Source: Flavitalea plasmicola | GTDB lineage: Bacteria; Bacteroidota; Bacteroidia; Chitinophagales; Chitinophagaceae | Reading direction: 5' to 3' | Length of the DNA: 64,000 nt | Assembly (NCBI RefSeq): GCF_030546645.1 | Contig: NZ_JAUOTO010000002.1 | Span: 806,001 to 870,000 of the forward strand | Part shown: positions 16,677 through 26,280 of the stretch, piece by piece | Layout of the letters: each line of letters opens with the position of its first letter | Numbering within the stretch: position 1 is the first letter of the stretch | The notes under the pieces: generated by a model | What the model saw: only the letters and a program-made list of their open reading frames with translations | What the model was told of the DNA's origin: nothing | Databases searched by the model: none | Made by a program: the position numbers and the translations under genes

Positions 16677-18078
16677 TACGCTGACCACGAAGGAAATAAT
16701 ACAATGGTATGCCCAGCAGCACAATGCCCAGGCCCGGCCAGGTATATTTCGGTTTGTAGATCAGCAACAGCAGGCAAACACAGCTGGCCAGCAGGATATA
16801 GATCATGGGCAGTACGGGATAACCGAATGCCTTGTAAGGTCTGGCCAGGTAGGGCTTGTTCTTCCGCAGCCGGAAAATACCGATGATGGTAAGGATGTAG
16901 AAGATCAGGACGACGAAGATGACATAGTCCAGCAACTCCCCGTATTTTCCGCTGAGACACAGCAGGGATGCCCAGAGACATTGCATCCACAGCGCTTTGG
17001 CGGGGACGGCATTCTTATTCAGCACCCCTGCCTGGCGGAAGAAAAGGCCGTCCTTTGCCATCGTGTAATACACGCGGGCGCCCGACAGGATCAGCCCGTT
17101 GTTGCATCCGAATGTGGAGATCATCAGGAGCACGGCGATCACCTTGGTGCCGCTGTCGCCGAAGATAAGCTGGGAGGCGGCAACGCCGACGCGGTCATTC
17201 TCCGCGGTAGCTATGGCCTGCATGGGCATGACGTAGACATACATCAGGTTCGTCGCCACATAAATAGTGGTGACGATGAGGGTGCCCAGGAACAGGCTGA
17301 GCCCGATGTTGCGTTCGGGCTTTTTGATCTCTCCCGCGATGAAAGTAACGTTGTTCCAGGAGTCGCTGCTGAACAGACTGCCGACCATGCTGCCGGCGAT
17401 CGCCCCCAGGGCGGCCAGGCCGGTGTAAGGCAATATTTGACCCGCATCCAGCCGCCCCAGCTGAAAGCCAGTGCTCCAGTTGGCGGCAGCGATGTCACGA
17501 TGGGCAGCCAGTAAAAAACCGAAGATCACCAATCCTGCCAGGGCGATGATCTTGGCAAGGGTGAACGTCGTCTGGATCCATTTCCCTTCTTTAACACCCC
17601 GGCTGTTGATCCACGTTAGCACGACGATCAGCAGGATAGCGGTCACCTGGGCAGCTGTGATCCTTAACGTCCCGAGCTCCAGCAGGACATGCTTTTCGCC
17701 CAGGGCGGGAAAAATATAAGCGGTGAACTTGGCAAAAGCCACTCCCACTGCCGCGATACTGCCCGCCTGGATGACGGCGAAAAAGCTCCAGCCGTAAAGG
17801 AAGCCGACCAGCGGATTGAAAGCTTCTTTGAGATAGACATACTGTCCGCCGGCCTTTGGATACATGCCGCTGAGCTCTCCATAGCTGAGGGCCGCCGTCA
17901 GGGTGAGCACTCCCGTCAGGATCCAGACGAGAATGAGCCAGCCAGCGGACCCAACGCTACGGGAGATGTCGGCGCTGACGATAAAAATGCCGGAGCCGAT
18001 CATGGAACCCACGACGATCATCGTGGCATCCAGTAATCCCAGTGACCGTTTGAACTCATGTGCAGGAGCAGAAGACAT
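16639..18078 (-). CDS. APC-family amino acid permease
   Basis: This 479-residue inner-membrane transporter has about twelve helices and starts FKRSLGLLDATMIVVGSMIGSGIF, the classical APC-superfamily helix 1 with the unwound GSMIGSGIF substrate site. The middle contains YPKAGGQYVYLKEAF, the family signature after helix 2. It resembles LAT/YfnA-like basic or neutral amino acid permeases. Its start overlaps the stop of the DapA-like gene by one base (TAATG), implying translational coupling. With the deaminase, dipeptidyl peptidase and D-amino-acid dehydrogenase upstream, it may import hydroxyproline or proline; that substrate is an inference. I started at the ATG at 18078 because of this coupling. 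Confidence 0.88.
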   Translation of the reverse strand: MSSAPAHEFKRSLGLLDATMIVVGSMIGSGIFIVSADISRSVGSAGWLILVWILTGVLTLTAALSYGELSGMYPKAGGQYVYLKEAFNPLVGFLYGWSFFAVIQAGSIAAVGVAFAKFTAYIFPALGEKHVLLELGTLRITAAQVTAILLIVVLTWINSRGVKEGKWIQTTFTLAKIIALAGLVIFGFLLAAHRDIAAANWSTGFQLGRLDAGQILPYTGLAALGAIAGSMVGSLFSSDSWNNVTFIAGEIKKPERNIGLSLFLGTLIVTTIYVATNLMYVYVMPMQAIATAENDRVGVAASQLIFGDSGTKVIAVLLMISTFGCNNGLILSGARVYYTMAKDGLFFRQAGVLNKNAVPAKALWMQCLWASLLCLSGKYGELLDYVIFVVLIFYILTIIGIFRLRKNKPYLARPYKAFGYPVLPMIYILLASCVCLLLLIYKPKYTWPGLGIVLLGIPLYYFLRGQRTTASPRQHYDTD

Positions 18079-19013
18079 TATGCAAAATTTTTCTCTGGTG
18101 AAATGGAAAGGTAATCCGGCAAAGCTGGCCGTGTGGCGACGCATTCGCCGATGATGCTGAGCACCCTCTCCCTTTCCTTACCCACCAGCGTCAAACGGGG
18201 CGCCCGTACGTATTCACTGCCGATGCCAGTCTGCACTTCAGCCAGCTTGATATATTGCACCAGTTTGGGGACGATGTCCAGCTCCAGCACGGGCATAAAC
18301 CAGCGGTAGATGGCCAATGCCTCTTCGATCCTGCCTGCTTTCACCAGCCTGTAGATGGCTACCGTCTCGGCGGGGAACGCGCATACGAGCCCGGCTACCC
18401 ACCCATCGGCGCCCAGCAGCATTTCTTCCATAGCCAGCGTGTCCACCCCGCACAGTATTTTCAGGCGGCCTCCGAAGCGATTGATCATCCTCGTGACATT
18501 GGTTACATCCCGGGTGGATTCTTTCACGGCCTGTATATTGCTGCATTCGAGTAGTTCCTCCCACATATCCAGGGTTACCAGCGTCTTATAATCCACGGGG
18601 TTATTATAGATCATGATGGGAAGGTCTGTGGAATCCGCCACCGTCTTAAAGTAAGTGACGGTCTCGCGGTCATCGGCGGCATACCGCATGGGGGGCAGCA
18701 TCATCAGCCCTTCGGCGCCCCAGTTCTTCGCATCGGCCGCCAGCTGCAAGGCGTCCCGGGTAGCGCTTTCCGCAATATTCAGCACGATGGGCACAGCGCC
18801 CTCCACTTTCTCAATAGCGAATTTTACCAGTCTTTCTTTTTCAGCGTACGTAAGCACGCTGGCCTCACCCAGGCTGCCGCCTAATATAACCCCGTCGACA
18901 CCGGACGCTATCTGCAGACGAAGGTTCTTTTCAAACAATGGGAGGTCCAGTTCATCTTTTGCTGTGAATTTCGTTGTGAGTGCGGGAAATACACCTTTCC
19001 AAACAATTGACAT
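18078..19013 (-). CDS. DapA-family lyase, probably 1-pyrroline-4-hydroxy-2-carboxylate deaminase
   Basis: This 311-residue enzyme belongs to the class I aldolase family of dihydrodipicolinate synthase and N-acetylneuraminate lyase. The signature GGSLGE is at residues 45-50, the catalytic tyrosine is Y136 in IYNNP, and the Schiff-base lysine is K164 in AVKEST. A biosynthetic DapA normally has the GTTGE form and sits among lysine genes. Here the neighbours are a DadA-like dehydrogenase, a proline-type dipeptidyl peptidase and an amino acid permease. This is the context of the hydroxyproline pathway, where the enzyme deaminates the pyrroline product to 2-oxoglutarate semialdehyde. The family is certain; the substrate is inferred from neighbours. 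Confidence 0.75.
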   Translation of the reverse strand: MSIVWKGVFPALTTKFTAKDELDLPLFEKNLRLQIASGVDGVILGGSLGEASVLTYAEKERLVKFAIEKVEGAVPIVLNIAESATRDALQLAADAKNWGAEGLMMLPPMRYAADDRETVTYFKTVADSTDLPIMIYNNPVDYKTLVTLDMWEELLECSNIQAVKESTRDVTNVTRMINRFGGRLKILCGVDTLAMEEMLLGADGWVAGLVCAFPAETVAIYRLVKAGRIEEALAIYRWFMPVLELDIVPKLVQYIKLAEVQTGIGSEYVRAPRLTLVGKERERVLSIIGECVATRPALPDYLSISPEKNFA

Positions 19014-19031
19014 AATTTAAATTTTATAGAC

Positions 19032-21146
19032 TTATAATTCATTGCTATTACGTAGGGGCGGATCGACACCCAGCAGGTGCTTCACAAAAAAGTCCCTCCT
19101 TTTCACCCGGCCATAAGGTCCCCCGTCCGTGTGATCGCTGCCGGGCAAAGGCAGGAAATCGAAGGTCTTGCCCGCTTTTATCAAGGCATCCGCCACCCTG
19201 TAGGTGGATTCCGGCGGCACATTGGTATCGGCCTCTCCCACCATGAGGAGCAGATCTCCTCTCAGTTTGGCAGCATTCGTCACATTCGACTGTTCATCGT
19301 AGTGTTTGCCTGCAGGATAGCCCATCCATTGCTCATTCCACCACTGCTTATCCACACGATTGTCGTGGCATCCGCAGGAGGAGACGGCGGCCTTGTAAAA
19401 CTCACCATGGAATAACAGACCTCCCAGGGAGTTCTGCCCGCCTGCGGACGTTCCGTACAGTCCCACGCGGCCAGTGTCGACATACGGATATTTTGCCGCC
19501 AGGGCCTTGATCCATAGGATCCTGTCGGGGAAACCCGCATCGGCGAGGTTCTTCCAGCATACATCGTGAAATGCCTTGCTCCTGTTGGCAGTACCCATAC
19601 CGTCGATCTGGACCACGATAAAACCCAGCTGTGCGATGCTCTGCATCTCTCCATAGCGGCTGGTGAAATCCTTTGGAACAAAGGAAGCCTGGGGACCTGC
19701 ATAAATATTTTCCACCACCGGGTATTTTTTCGCCGGATCGAAGTCGGCAGGCCTGCATACGACACCCCAGATATCCGTGACACCATCCCGGCCTTTCGCA
19801 TGAAAGGGCTCGGGGAACCGCATACCCGTTGCCAGGTAGGCCGATGCATCCGCCGACTCCAGGTCCATGACCTTTTTAGCATCCGCCGTACGGTGCAAGG
19901 TTATTTCCGTAGGTACGTTGATCTCGGAAGCAGCGTCGATGTAATATTTCTTATCGGGCGAGAAGCTGACGATATGATTGGCTTTGGATGGCGTCAGGCT
20001 TACCAGCCGCCGTCCGTCAAAACCGATGCGGTAATAGTGGATATAGTAAGGGTCTTCCTCCGGGTTCATGCCACTGGCGGAAAACCAGATCTCTCTTTTT
20101 TTGACATCGATGCTATCGATGTCCCGTACGATCCATGCGCCGCGGGTCACCTGTTGCTTTGTCAGCCCCGTCATGGCATCCAGCAGATAAAGATGCCGCC
20201 AGCCGTCCTTTTCGGAGGTCATCAGCATCTCGCCCGTTTCCGGAAGATAATGGGTGTAGAGCCGGGACTCATAAATAAAGGTAGGGGTCTGCTCGTCATA
20301 CAGCGTCCGGGTAGCCGCCGTCTGCGCATCCACTTCGATGACCCGGAAACGCTGGTGCCCCCTGTCCACCTTTTCATACGTAAAATAGCGGCTGTCCTTT
20401 TGCCGCCAGTGCAGCTGGGGTGATCCGAAAAAATCTATCAGGGGCGTATTGACCTTTAGGGCTTTGCCGCCGGCAACGGGAAAAAGATACATTTCGTAGG
20501 TGGTAAAAGGATCGCCGGGTTGTTTGTAGGGATGCTGACGCAGCTGCCCCCTTGTTCCCCCCGCGGAAGACAGGACGTAGTATACGGCTGAATCCTTTAC
20601 CGGGTGGATATGATACCCTACTACATATTTGCTGTCGGGAGACCATGCCAGCTCCCCGTAAGGTTTTTTCTCATCGCCGTCCGTGGTATAGGGGACAGGG
20701 TCGCCGCCTGCCGTGGGCCGGATGAATACATTACCGTCCTTTATATAAGCCACGAATTGTTTGTCCGGGGAAGTGCTGTCAGTGTGAAAATCCGCCCACC
20801 GGGACCAGTCCCGGTCGTAAAAGGGGCGCCGCCGGGCGCTATCCCTGCCCAGGCTGTCAGTAAATGCGCGGGTAACCTTGGTTTTCGTGCCTTTTTCGGC
20901 GTCTACGAAGAAATATTCCTGGACGGAATCCTTTAAGATATTACGGTACCAGAAACTTTTCCCTCCTGCCTGCCAATGGGCCTGGACGGATGCCTTGAAG
21001 ATCGTGCGGGTAGCCAGGCTATCCAGCACTTTGGCCTTGCGGTATCGATCCATGATCTCAGCCCTGGACGGCTGGTAAGGCTGTTGCGCATCCGATGCAA
21101 TAAATAAGGTCAGTACCTGAAAATATAACAGGCAGAATTTTCTCAT
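19032..21146 (-). CDS. Secreted S9B dipeptidyl peptidase IV-like serine peptidase
   Basis: This 704-residue exported protein has a signal peptide (MRKFCLLYFQVLTLFIASDA), an N-terminal beta-propeller (about residues 60-450) and a C-terminal alpha/beta-hydrolase domain. The catalytic triad is visible: S567 in YGTSAGGQ, D640 in VGEADTN and H672 in GSDHTDGG. The DPP-IV family removes X-Pro (and often X-Hyp or X-Ala) dipeptides from peptide N-termini. It lies in the operon between the D-amino-acid dehydrogenase (47-base gap) and the DapA-like gene (18-base gap). This points to proline- or hydroxyproline-rich peptides as food. It probably acts in the periplasm. Confidence 0.88.
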   Translation of the reverse strand: MRKFCLLYFQVLTLFIASDAQQPYQPSRAEIMDRYRKAKVLDSLATRTIFKASVQAHWQAGGKSFWYRNILKDSVQEYFFVDAEKGTKTKVTRAFTDSLGRDSARRRPFYDRDWSRWADFHTDSTSPDKQFVAYIKDGNVFIRPTAGGDPVPYTTDGDEKKPYGELAWSPDSKYVVGYHIHPVKDSAVYYVLSSAGGTRGQLRQHPYKQPGDPFTTYEMYLFPVAGGKALKVNTPLIDFFGSPQLHWRQKDSRYFTYEKVDRGHQRFRVIEVDAQTAATRTLYDEQTPTFIYESRLYTHYLPETGEMLMTSEKDGWRHLYLLDAMTGLTKQQVTRGAWIVRDIDSIDVKKREIWFSASGMNPEEDPYYIHYYRIGFDGRRLVSLTPSKANHIVSFSPDKKYYIDAASEINVPTEITLHRTADAKKVMDLESADASAYLATGMRFPEPFHAKGRDGVTDIWGVVCRPADFDPAKKYPVVENIYAGPQASFVPKDFTSRYGEMQSIAQLGFIVVQIDGMGTANRSKAFHDVCWKNLADAGFPDRILWIKALAAKYPYVDTGRVGLYGTSAGGQNSLGGLLFHGEFYKAAVSSCGCHDNRVDKQWWNEQWMGYPAGKHYDEQSNVTNAAKLRGDLLLMVGEADTNVPPESTYRVADALIKAGKTFDFLPLPGSDHTDGGPYGRVKRRDFFVKHLLGVDPPLRNSNEL

Positions 21147-21193
21147 GTTGGCTGTTTTATTATTTGGGTCGCTCCATTCTTTACCCGGATCTT

Positions 21194-22447
21194 TTACCCG
21201 AACCGTTCGACTGCAAAAGGCCGCAGGTCGATGCTTGTCGCCTGTTCACCGATCAGCTCGCTCACCAGCTTCCCCGTGCCGGCGCCCAGACTCAATCCCA
21301 GCATGGAATGGCCGGTGGCAATGACCACATTATCATAACTTTTTATCCGCCCGATATACGGCAGGCCGTCCGCCGAACAGGGACGATACCCATACCATAT
21401 TTTCTCCTTCGGCGGCATCGGAACATCGAACTCCGGAAAGAACTGCCTCACTGCATTGAGGATGCCCTGCACGCGGCTATACCGTGGAGGGGTATCCGTA
21501 GACGTCACCTCCATCGTTCCTCCAAACCTTATCTTATTACCATCCATCGGCGTAATAGCAGCCCTTCCTTCCACCAGGATCGCCGGATAGTTGACATGGT
21601 AGGGCGAATCCTCCAGTGTGACGGAATAACCACGTCCCGGCATCAGCGGAAGACGCGTATCCAGCTGCGCCGCCAATTCCCTGCTCCAGGAACCAGTTGC
21701 CAGCACGACGGCGGAAGCCGTATATGCCTGCCGGGTGGTGATGACCCTCTTTACGGCCCCATTGGCCGTCTCGAAGCGAATGACTTCTTCGTCAGGCACC
21801 AGGGTCACGCCCCGCTCCCGCAGCACGGCGATCAGCGAATGCATCAGCCGGTCGGGATAAAGGTGCGCATCGCACTTAAAGAAAATAGCTCCCAATCCAT
21901 TTATCCTGGTATGCGGCTCTTTTGCCTGCAGCGCTTCATAGGACAGCATCGTGGCATCCAATCCTATTTGCTGTGCCTTCTCCACCGTGTGGTGCGCATG
22001 CTCCGCGGCGGCCCGGGTCTGGAAAATTTCCAGCAGTCCCTTATGCTCGTACGCCACGTCAAATGCAGGAGTGGAAAACCAGTTCTTCTCATACTCCTGC
22101 TGGCTCAGCAGCGCTATGTCCCTAAGAGGAATAGCAGATCTTTCCACATGCTGTTTTGTGGCGCTTTTCATGAATTTCAGTCCCCATTCTATCAGTGATC
22201 TGCTGAGGCGGGGCTGCACATAAAAAGGGCTTTGAGCGTTCAGCATCCATTTCAGACCCTGTCGCACTATCCCGGGAGTAGCCAATGGGATAAAATGACT
22301 GGGACATACATACCCACAATTGCCGTATGAGCAGTTGTCAAGGAAATCGGATCTTTCCAATACAGTGACACTATATCCTGCCTGTTGTAAATAATACGCG
22401 GAGCTTAGTCCAATGATCCCGCCTCCGACGACGATGACATTTTCCAT
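21194..22447 (-). CDS. FAD-dependent D-amino-acid dehydrogenase (DadA-like), possible D-hydroxyproline dehydrogenase
   Basis: This 417-residue flavoprotein of the DAO family starts MENVIVVGGGIIGLSSAYYL, with the FAD-binding GGGIIG close to the N-terminus. Further landmarks are the RSDFLDNCSYGNCGYVCPSHF stretch and the C-terminal GHSMLGLSLGAGTGKLVSELI. It oxidises a D-amino acid and passes electrons to the respiratory chain or oxygen. The combination with a DapA-like deaminase is the arrangement of cis-4-hydroxy-D-proline dehydrogenase in hydroxyproline catabolism. It is the first gene of a leftward four-gene operon and is divergent from the AraC regulator. The ATG at 22447 is preferred to a codon five residues upstream because the Rossmann strand then starts at residue 3. 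Confidence 0.8.
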   Translation of the reverse strand: MENVIVVGGGIIGLSSAYYLQQAGYSVTVLERSDFLDNCSYGNCGYVCPSHFIPLATPGIVRQGLKWMLNAQSPFYVQPRLSRSLIEWGLKFMKSATKQHVERSAIPLRDIALLSQQEYEKNWFSTPAFDVAYEHKGLLEIFQTRAAAEHAHHTVEKAQQIGLDATMLSYEALQAKEPHTRINGLGAIFFKCDAHLYPDRLMHSLIAVLRERGVTLVPDEEVIRFETANGAVKRVITTRQAYTASAVVLATGSWSRELAAQLDTRLPLMPGRGYSVTLEDSPYHVNYPAILVEGRAAITPMDGNKIRFGGTMEVTSTDTPPRYSRVQGILNAVRQFFPEFDVPMPPKEKIWYGYRPCSADGLPYIGRIKSYDNVVIATGHSMLGLSLGAGTGKLVSELIGEQATSIDLRPFAVERFG

Positions 22448-22576
22448 TCTCAAAATTACCACTCCCCGTCAAGGTTGGCTGCATAGGATTTGACCTCATG
22501 TAGCAGTATTTTAACCACTTTTTTCCTCATTTTGACCCATGGGTGATAATATCCGCAAAATTCGTATATTCGGAAC

Positions 22577-23455
22577 ATGAAAGTATTGCAATTCACCATT
22601 CCTGTTCCCCACGATAAGACTGTCATCGTGCAGAAGGATGTTTTGCCGCATTTCTATCCGCATCTTCACCGTCACCAGGAGATCCAGCTTACCTGGATCC
22701 AGCAGGGCGAGGGCACGCTGGTTGCAGAAAACAACATGCATGCTTTCCGGCCGAACGAGATCTATTGGCTGGGGGCCAACCTTCCCCATATCTTCAAAAG
22801 CGACCCCTCTTATTTTGCACCCAAGAGCCGCAAAAAAGTGCAGACCCTGAACATTTTCTTCAACACCAAGGGGCATCTCGATTCCTTTTTCGATCTTCCC
22901 GAAGTGAAGAATGTAAAAAATTTCCTGCAGAACCAACAGTCCGGATTTAAAGTACCCGCGGAGCATGTCGCGGAAATATCCAATAAGATGCTGGTGATCC
23001 AGAACAGCACCGGCGTCGACCAGCTGATCCATTTTATCGAACTACTGAAGGTTCTCAGCAATTTCCATGAGCTGCCGCCCCTCTCTTCCTGCTCCCAGCC
23101 GGCTGCATACAGTGAACATGAAGGAATCCGCATCGGCGCTATCTATAATTTTATTATGCAGCAATATGACAAGCCCATTACGCTGGAAGATGCTGCCAAG
23201 CAGGCCCATATGACGCCCCAGGCCTTCTGCCGTTATTTCAAAAAGCATACGATGCATACTTTTGTCTCTTTTCTCAATGAAGTACGCATCAATGAGGCCT
23301 GCAAGAAGCTCACGGACGGGAATTATGACAGCATCGCCACCGTGGCTTACAATTGCGGGTTCAACAGTATCACTAACTTCAACCGGGTATTTAAGAGCGT
23401 TACACGCAAATCGCCGAGTAATTATGTGGAGAGCTTCTTTCAGAATGTGGAGTGA
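22577..23455 (+). CDS. AraC-family transcriptional regulator with cupin sensor
   Basis: This 292-residue regulator has an N-terminal cupin-like sensor domain (FYPHLHRHQEIQLTWIQQGEGTLVAENNMHAFRPNEIYWLGANLPH) and a C-terminal pair of helix-turn-helices. The HTH region runs from about residue 185 (GAIYNFIMQQYDKPITLEDAAKQAHMTPQAFCRYFKKHT) to the AraC signature near the end (YDSIATVAYNCGFNSITNFNRVFKSVTRKSPSNY). It is divergent from the DadA-like, peptidase, deaminase and permease operon, with 129 bases between the starts. It therefore probably controls that operon in response to an amino acid or sugar ligand. The other possible target is the GH127 gene 460 bases downstream on the other strand. Confidence 0.9.
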   Translation: MKVLQFTIPVPHDKTVIVQKDVLPHFYPHLHRHQEIQLTWIQQGEGTLVAENNMHAFRPNEIYWLGANLPHIFKSDPSYFAPKSRKKVQTLNIFFNTKGHLDSFFDLPEVKNVKNFLQNQQSGFKVPAEHVAEISNKMLVIQNSTGVDQLIHFIELLKVLSNFHELPPLSSCSQPAAYSEHEGIRIGAIYNFIMQQYDKPITLEDAAKQAHMTPQAFCRYFKKHTMHTFVSFLNEVRINEACKKLTDGNYDSIATVAYNCGFNSITNFNRVFKSVTRKSPSNYVESFFQNVE

Positions 23456-23492
23456 GTTTTTGGATTCTCCGCCTGGTCGCCAGCCCTGACCG

Positions 23493-23821
23493 TTCCGTCG
23501 CTGTACTTTCCATCTCCGATCATTATTATTACTACTGTAAGCGACAACTATGGCCGGGCATCAACATATATCCCCTACCGTATGAAAGTAAGGCTCCTTC
23601 ACGGTAGGGCATGGCTTAGTCCCCGTCTCCGCGCATTTGCCTATCATCTAAATGATCATACATAATTTTGTCCCGCGGCTCGCCCCCTCCGCGGGCCAGT
23701 CGGTCAGCCATAGCCTGGAGAAGCCTTACTTTCGGCTAGTGCATTCAGGCACTATCGCTAAATTGAAGAACCGCCCAGCCACGATCAAATGCCCAGTGGT
23801 GCCGAAAGTACAGCGCCGGAA
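23493..23821. repeat. Nested palindromic element in a 460-base gene-free gap
   Basis: The gap 23456-23915 has no credible gene. Bases 23493-23510 pair with 23804-23821 as an inverted repeat of 17 out of 18 (core CGCTGTACTTTC and GAAAGTACAGCG). Inside, GAAAGTAAGGCT (23584-23595) is inverted at 23722-23733. At the centre is ATGATCAT (23652-23659). All three share nearly the same centre of symmetry near 23656-23658. Smaller hairpins lie within: a 9-base stem at 23573-23581 with 23601-23609, and TAGTGC/GCACTA at 23737-23754. TACTTTC/GAAAGTA thus occurs four times in alternating orientation. It may be a mobile palindromic element or a structured RNA. Bases 23822-23915 hold only short GC-rich hairpins. 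Confidence 0.6.
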
Positions 23822-23915
23822 GGGAACTTCGTCGGAGCTGCTTCGACACGCTCCTCCTCGCTCGTAACCTTCGCTTCGTTCGGTTATAGCTGCCGACAAC
23901 GCAAAAAAGTGCAGC

Positions 23916-26279
23916 TCACTCCCTCACCATCCTGATCGTCCCGAACACCGGGCCCACAGCATTGCGCGGCGAAGAAGCCGCAAACTTCACTGTCACGGCC
24001 GTCTTGCCTTTCAGCAGCTCCTGTGGCACAGGATATTTTATCTCATAGAACTTACTCTCTTTAAAACCGTTGAGGTCCTGCGTAGCAATGGTCTGACCGT
24101 CCACCTGGATATTGAATATGCGGCCGCGGTGGTCGGAGCCCCAGTACGAGCAGATCAGGGTATTGCCTGCGGACGGGTCGACTTTCATGGTAAAGGAAAA
24201 GCTGCCCCCGTTCTCCGAGGAGCGCCATTTTTGTCCATGCTCTTCTCCAGTCTGCAATTCTTCCCCTGTAAAATTGTGGTCCCGCTCCGGCTGCATCTCT
24301 CCCAGGCGCAGCCTGTCGATGGTCCGGTCTTCCAGTTCCTGCCGCTTCCTTCTTTCCTCCTGGTATTGGTCCTGCCGCGCCGTCCAGCCATCAGGAGTAA
24401 AGCGGTCCCAGTAGACACTATAATATTCGTTCTTCGTCCTGTTGAATGGAATGAGCTCCACGTCACCGGGCTGCCCCACGTTGGCGGTCCGGAATACCAG
24501 GCCTTCCCTTTTTATCCATTTGTTGGGGTCCTTTTCGCCAGTGACGAGGACAGGAACGCCTTTCAGCGGATCGGGTTCTGTATTTCCAAACAGGCCGGCC
24601 AGCAGTACGGGACCATAGAACAAGGCAATACGGTCGGCATTGTCTGGCATCGACTCCGTGTAAAATGATTCCGGCAAGTGGATCGTGACCTTGTCATTAT
24701 TGCTCCACTTACGATCGATGGCTATGTATCCGTCCGGTCCGGGTCGTATATTTTTGAAAGGGCTGCCATTAATGGTAACGCTGATGCCTTGTGTCGCCCA
24801 TGCGGGCTTGCGGATGCGCAGGGTGAAAGGAGCAGCCTTCTTCGAGGTCGTAAAGATCAGCTGCACGCTGTCTCCGGCGGGCAGCTGGGTCCGCTGTTCG
24901 ATGGTGAAGCCCTTTTCTTTCCAGCTGAGACGGGACGGAATGAAAAGATTGACATACAAGCTGCCATCCTTACCCCGGAAATAAATGCTTTCCCCATATT
25001 TGACATGGTTTTCCATTCCGGAGCCCACACAGCAGGTGAAAGTGTTGAAAGAGTCGCTGTACTCCTTGCGGGTGCCCATGCGCAGCGGAACAAAATAGCA
25101 CATCATGCCCGTCTCATGGTTCTGGGAAGAAAGGATATGATTGTACAGCCCTTTTTCATAATAGTCCATCAGGGACGCATCCGGATGCCAGGAGAACAAA
25201 TGCCGCGTCAGCTTCAGCATATTGTACGTATTGCAGGTCTCGGTCGTATTGTCCGTCAAATAATCGTTGAGCTTGCGGGCAGCGCCGAGGTATTCGTAGT
25301 TGCTGTTGCCGCCCGTGGCATAGGAATGGTCGTTCACCACCGTCCGCCAGAAAAATGCGGCAATGGTGCTGTCCTTATCATCTCCTGTCAGCTCATAACG
25401 CCGGGCGCAGCCGATGGCTTTGGGGATCTGTGTGTTGGAGTGCTTGCCGGGAAGATCGTCCAGCCCTTTGGAAAGGGAGTCCAATATGCGGCGGTCGTGG
25501 AATTTATAGGAAAGGTCAAGATATTTCTTTTCCCCGGTGATAGCGTAGGTATTGACGAGCACCTCATTCATGCCGCCATACTCGCAGGCCAGCATCTTCT
25601 GCACCAGCGAGTCGTTTAAATGACCGACAACGGACGCCGTCCAGTCGGCCATGCTTTTTTCCACCTGGAGAGCTTTGGCATTATCGCAATAGAGGAAGGC
25701 GTCCAGCAGGCCTGCCATAACTTTATGCACCGTGTACCAGGGAGACCAGGCGCCGTTGAGGTCGAAGCCCCTGCTGCGGATCTTACCCGCGGCCACTTCC
25801 ATCCAGAGACTGTCTTCCCTGGGAATGGCGCCCACATAGCCCGACTTACGCGCCGTCTGGCAGATGGCCAGCTCGTCTACGATATAGTTCACCCGCTGCA
25901 GGTATTTTTCATCGCCGGTGGAAGCATATTCCATGGCACAGGCCGAGATATAATGACCGAGCGTATGGCCGGCCAGCCCGGAGGACTCCCATCCCCCATA
26001 TTTCGTTCCCTTTGGCGCCAGCCCGGAATGTACCCTGAAATCCGACAGCAGCCTGTCAGGTTCCACCTGCAGCAGATAACGGGCGTCGGCCTCCATCGCT
26101 TCTTTAAAGGGGCCATCCAGCAATCGTACATCTCTGATATCAAACGGATAAGCTGCCATGGGCGTCACCGGCGTGACCTTCATGGCCTTTCCGCCATACT
26201 CCGGCACGTAGGATTGTGCGTAAGTACCCGAGGCAGAAAGGATCGCGAGGAAAAAGAGCGGTAAATAGTATTTGTTCAT
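23916..26279 (-). CDS. Secreted GH127 beta-L-arabinofuranosidase
   Basis: This 787-residue enzyme has a signal peptide (MNKYYLPLFFLAILSASGTYA) and a GH127 (alpha/alpha)6 barrel beginning at PFDIRDVRLLDGPFKEAMEAD. The zinc-thiolate centre of the family is visible: E347 and C349 in TETCNTYN, and C416-C417 in TFTCCVGSGME, with the second pair holding the cysteine nucleophile. The C-terminus has beta domains and an added jelly-roll ending in GTIRMVRE. The founding enzyme HypBA1 removes beta-L-arabinofuranose from hydroxyproline-linked oligosaccharides of extensin; other members act on pectin side chains. It starts one base before the M1 peptidase stop region, so both are probably co-transcribed. 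The neighbouring hydroxyproline-type operon makes the extensin role attractive. Confidence 0.88.
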   Translation of the reverse strand: MNKYYLPLFFLAILSASGTYAQSYVPEYGGKAMKVTPVTPMAAYPFDIRDVRLLDGPFKEAMEADARYLLQVEPDRLLSDFRVHSGLAPKGTKYGGWESSGLAGHTLGHYISACAMEYASTGDEKYLQRVNYIVDELAICQTARKSGYVGAIPREDSLWMEVAAGKIRSRGFDLNGAWSPWYTVHKVMAGLLDAFLYCDNAKALQVEKSMADWTASVVGHLNDSLVQKMLACEYGGMNEVLVNTYAITGEKKYLDLSYKFHDRRILDSLSKGLDDLPGKHSNTQIPKAIGCARRYELTGDDKDSTIAAFFWRTVVNDHSYATGGNSNYEYLGAARKLNDYLTDNTTETCNTYNMLKLTRHLFSWHPDASLMDYYEKGLYNHILSSQNHETGMMCYFVPLRMGTRKEYSDSFNTFTCCVGSGMENHVKYGESIYFRGKDGSLYVNLFIPSRLSWKEKGFTIEQRTQLPAGDSVQLIFTTSKKAAPFTLRIRKPAWATQGISVTINGSPFKNIRPGPDGYIAIDRKWSNNDKVTIHLPESFYTESMPDNADRIALFYGPVLLAGLFGNTEPDPLKGVPVLVTGEKDPNKWIKREGLVFRTANVGQPGDVELIPFNRTKNEYYSVYWDRFTPDGWTARQDQYQEERRKRQELEDRTIDRLRLGEMQPERDHNFTGEELQTGEEHGQKWRSSENGGSFSFTMKVDPSAGNTLICSYWGSDHRGRIFNIQVDGQTIATQDLNGFKESKFYEIKYPVPQELLKGKTAVTVKFAASSPRNAVGPVFGTIRMVRE

Positions 26280-26280
26280 T

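Noticed and set aside
22448-22460. Perfect -7-like TAATTTTG on the minus strand before the DadA-like gene
   Set aside because: It lies only a few bases from the ATG, so a transcript starting from it would begin inside the gene; no -33 element fits.
23652-23867. 71-codon frame within the 460-base gap
   Set aside because: No domain, odd composition, and it crosses the arms of the palindromic element, so it is more likely non-coding.
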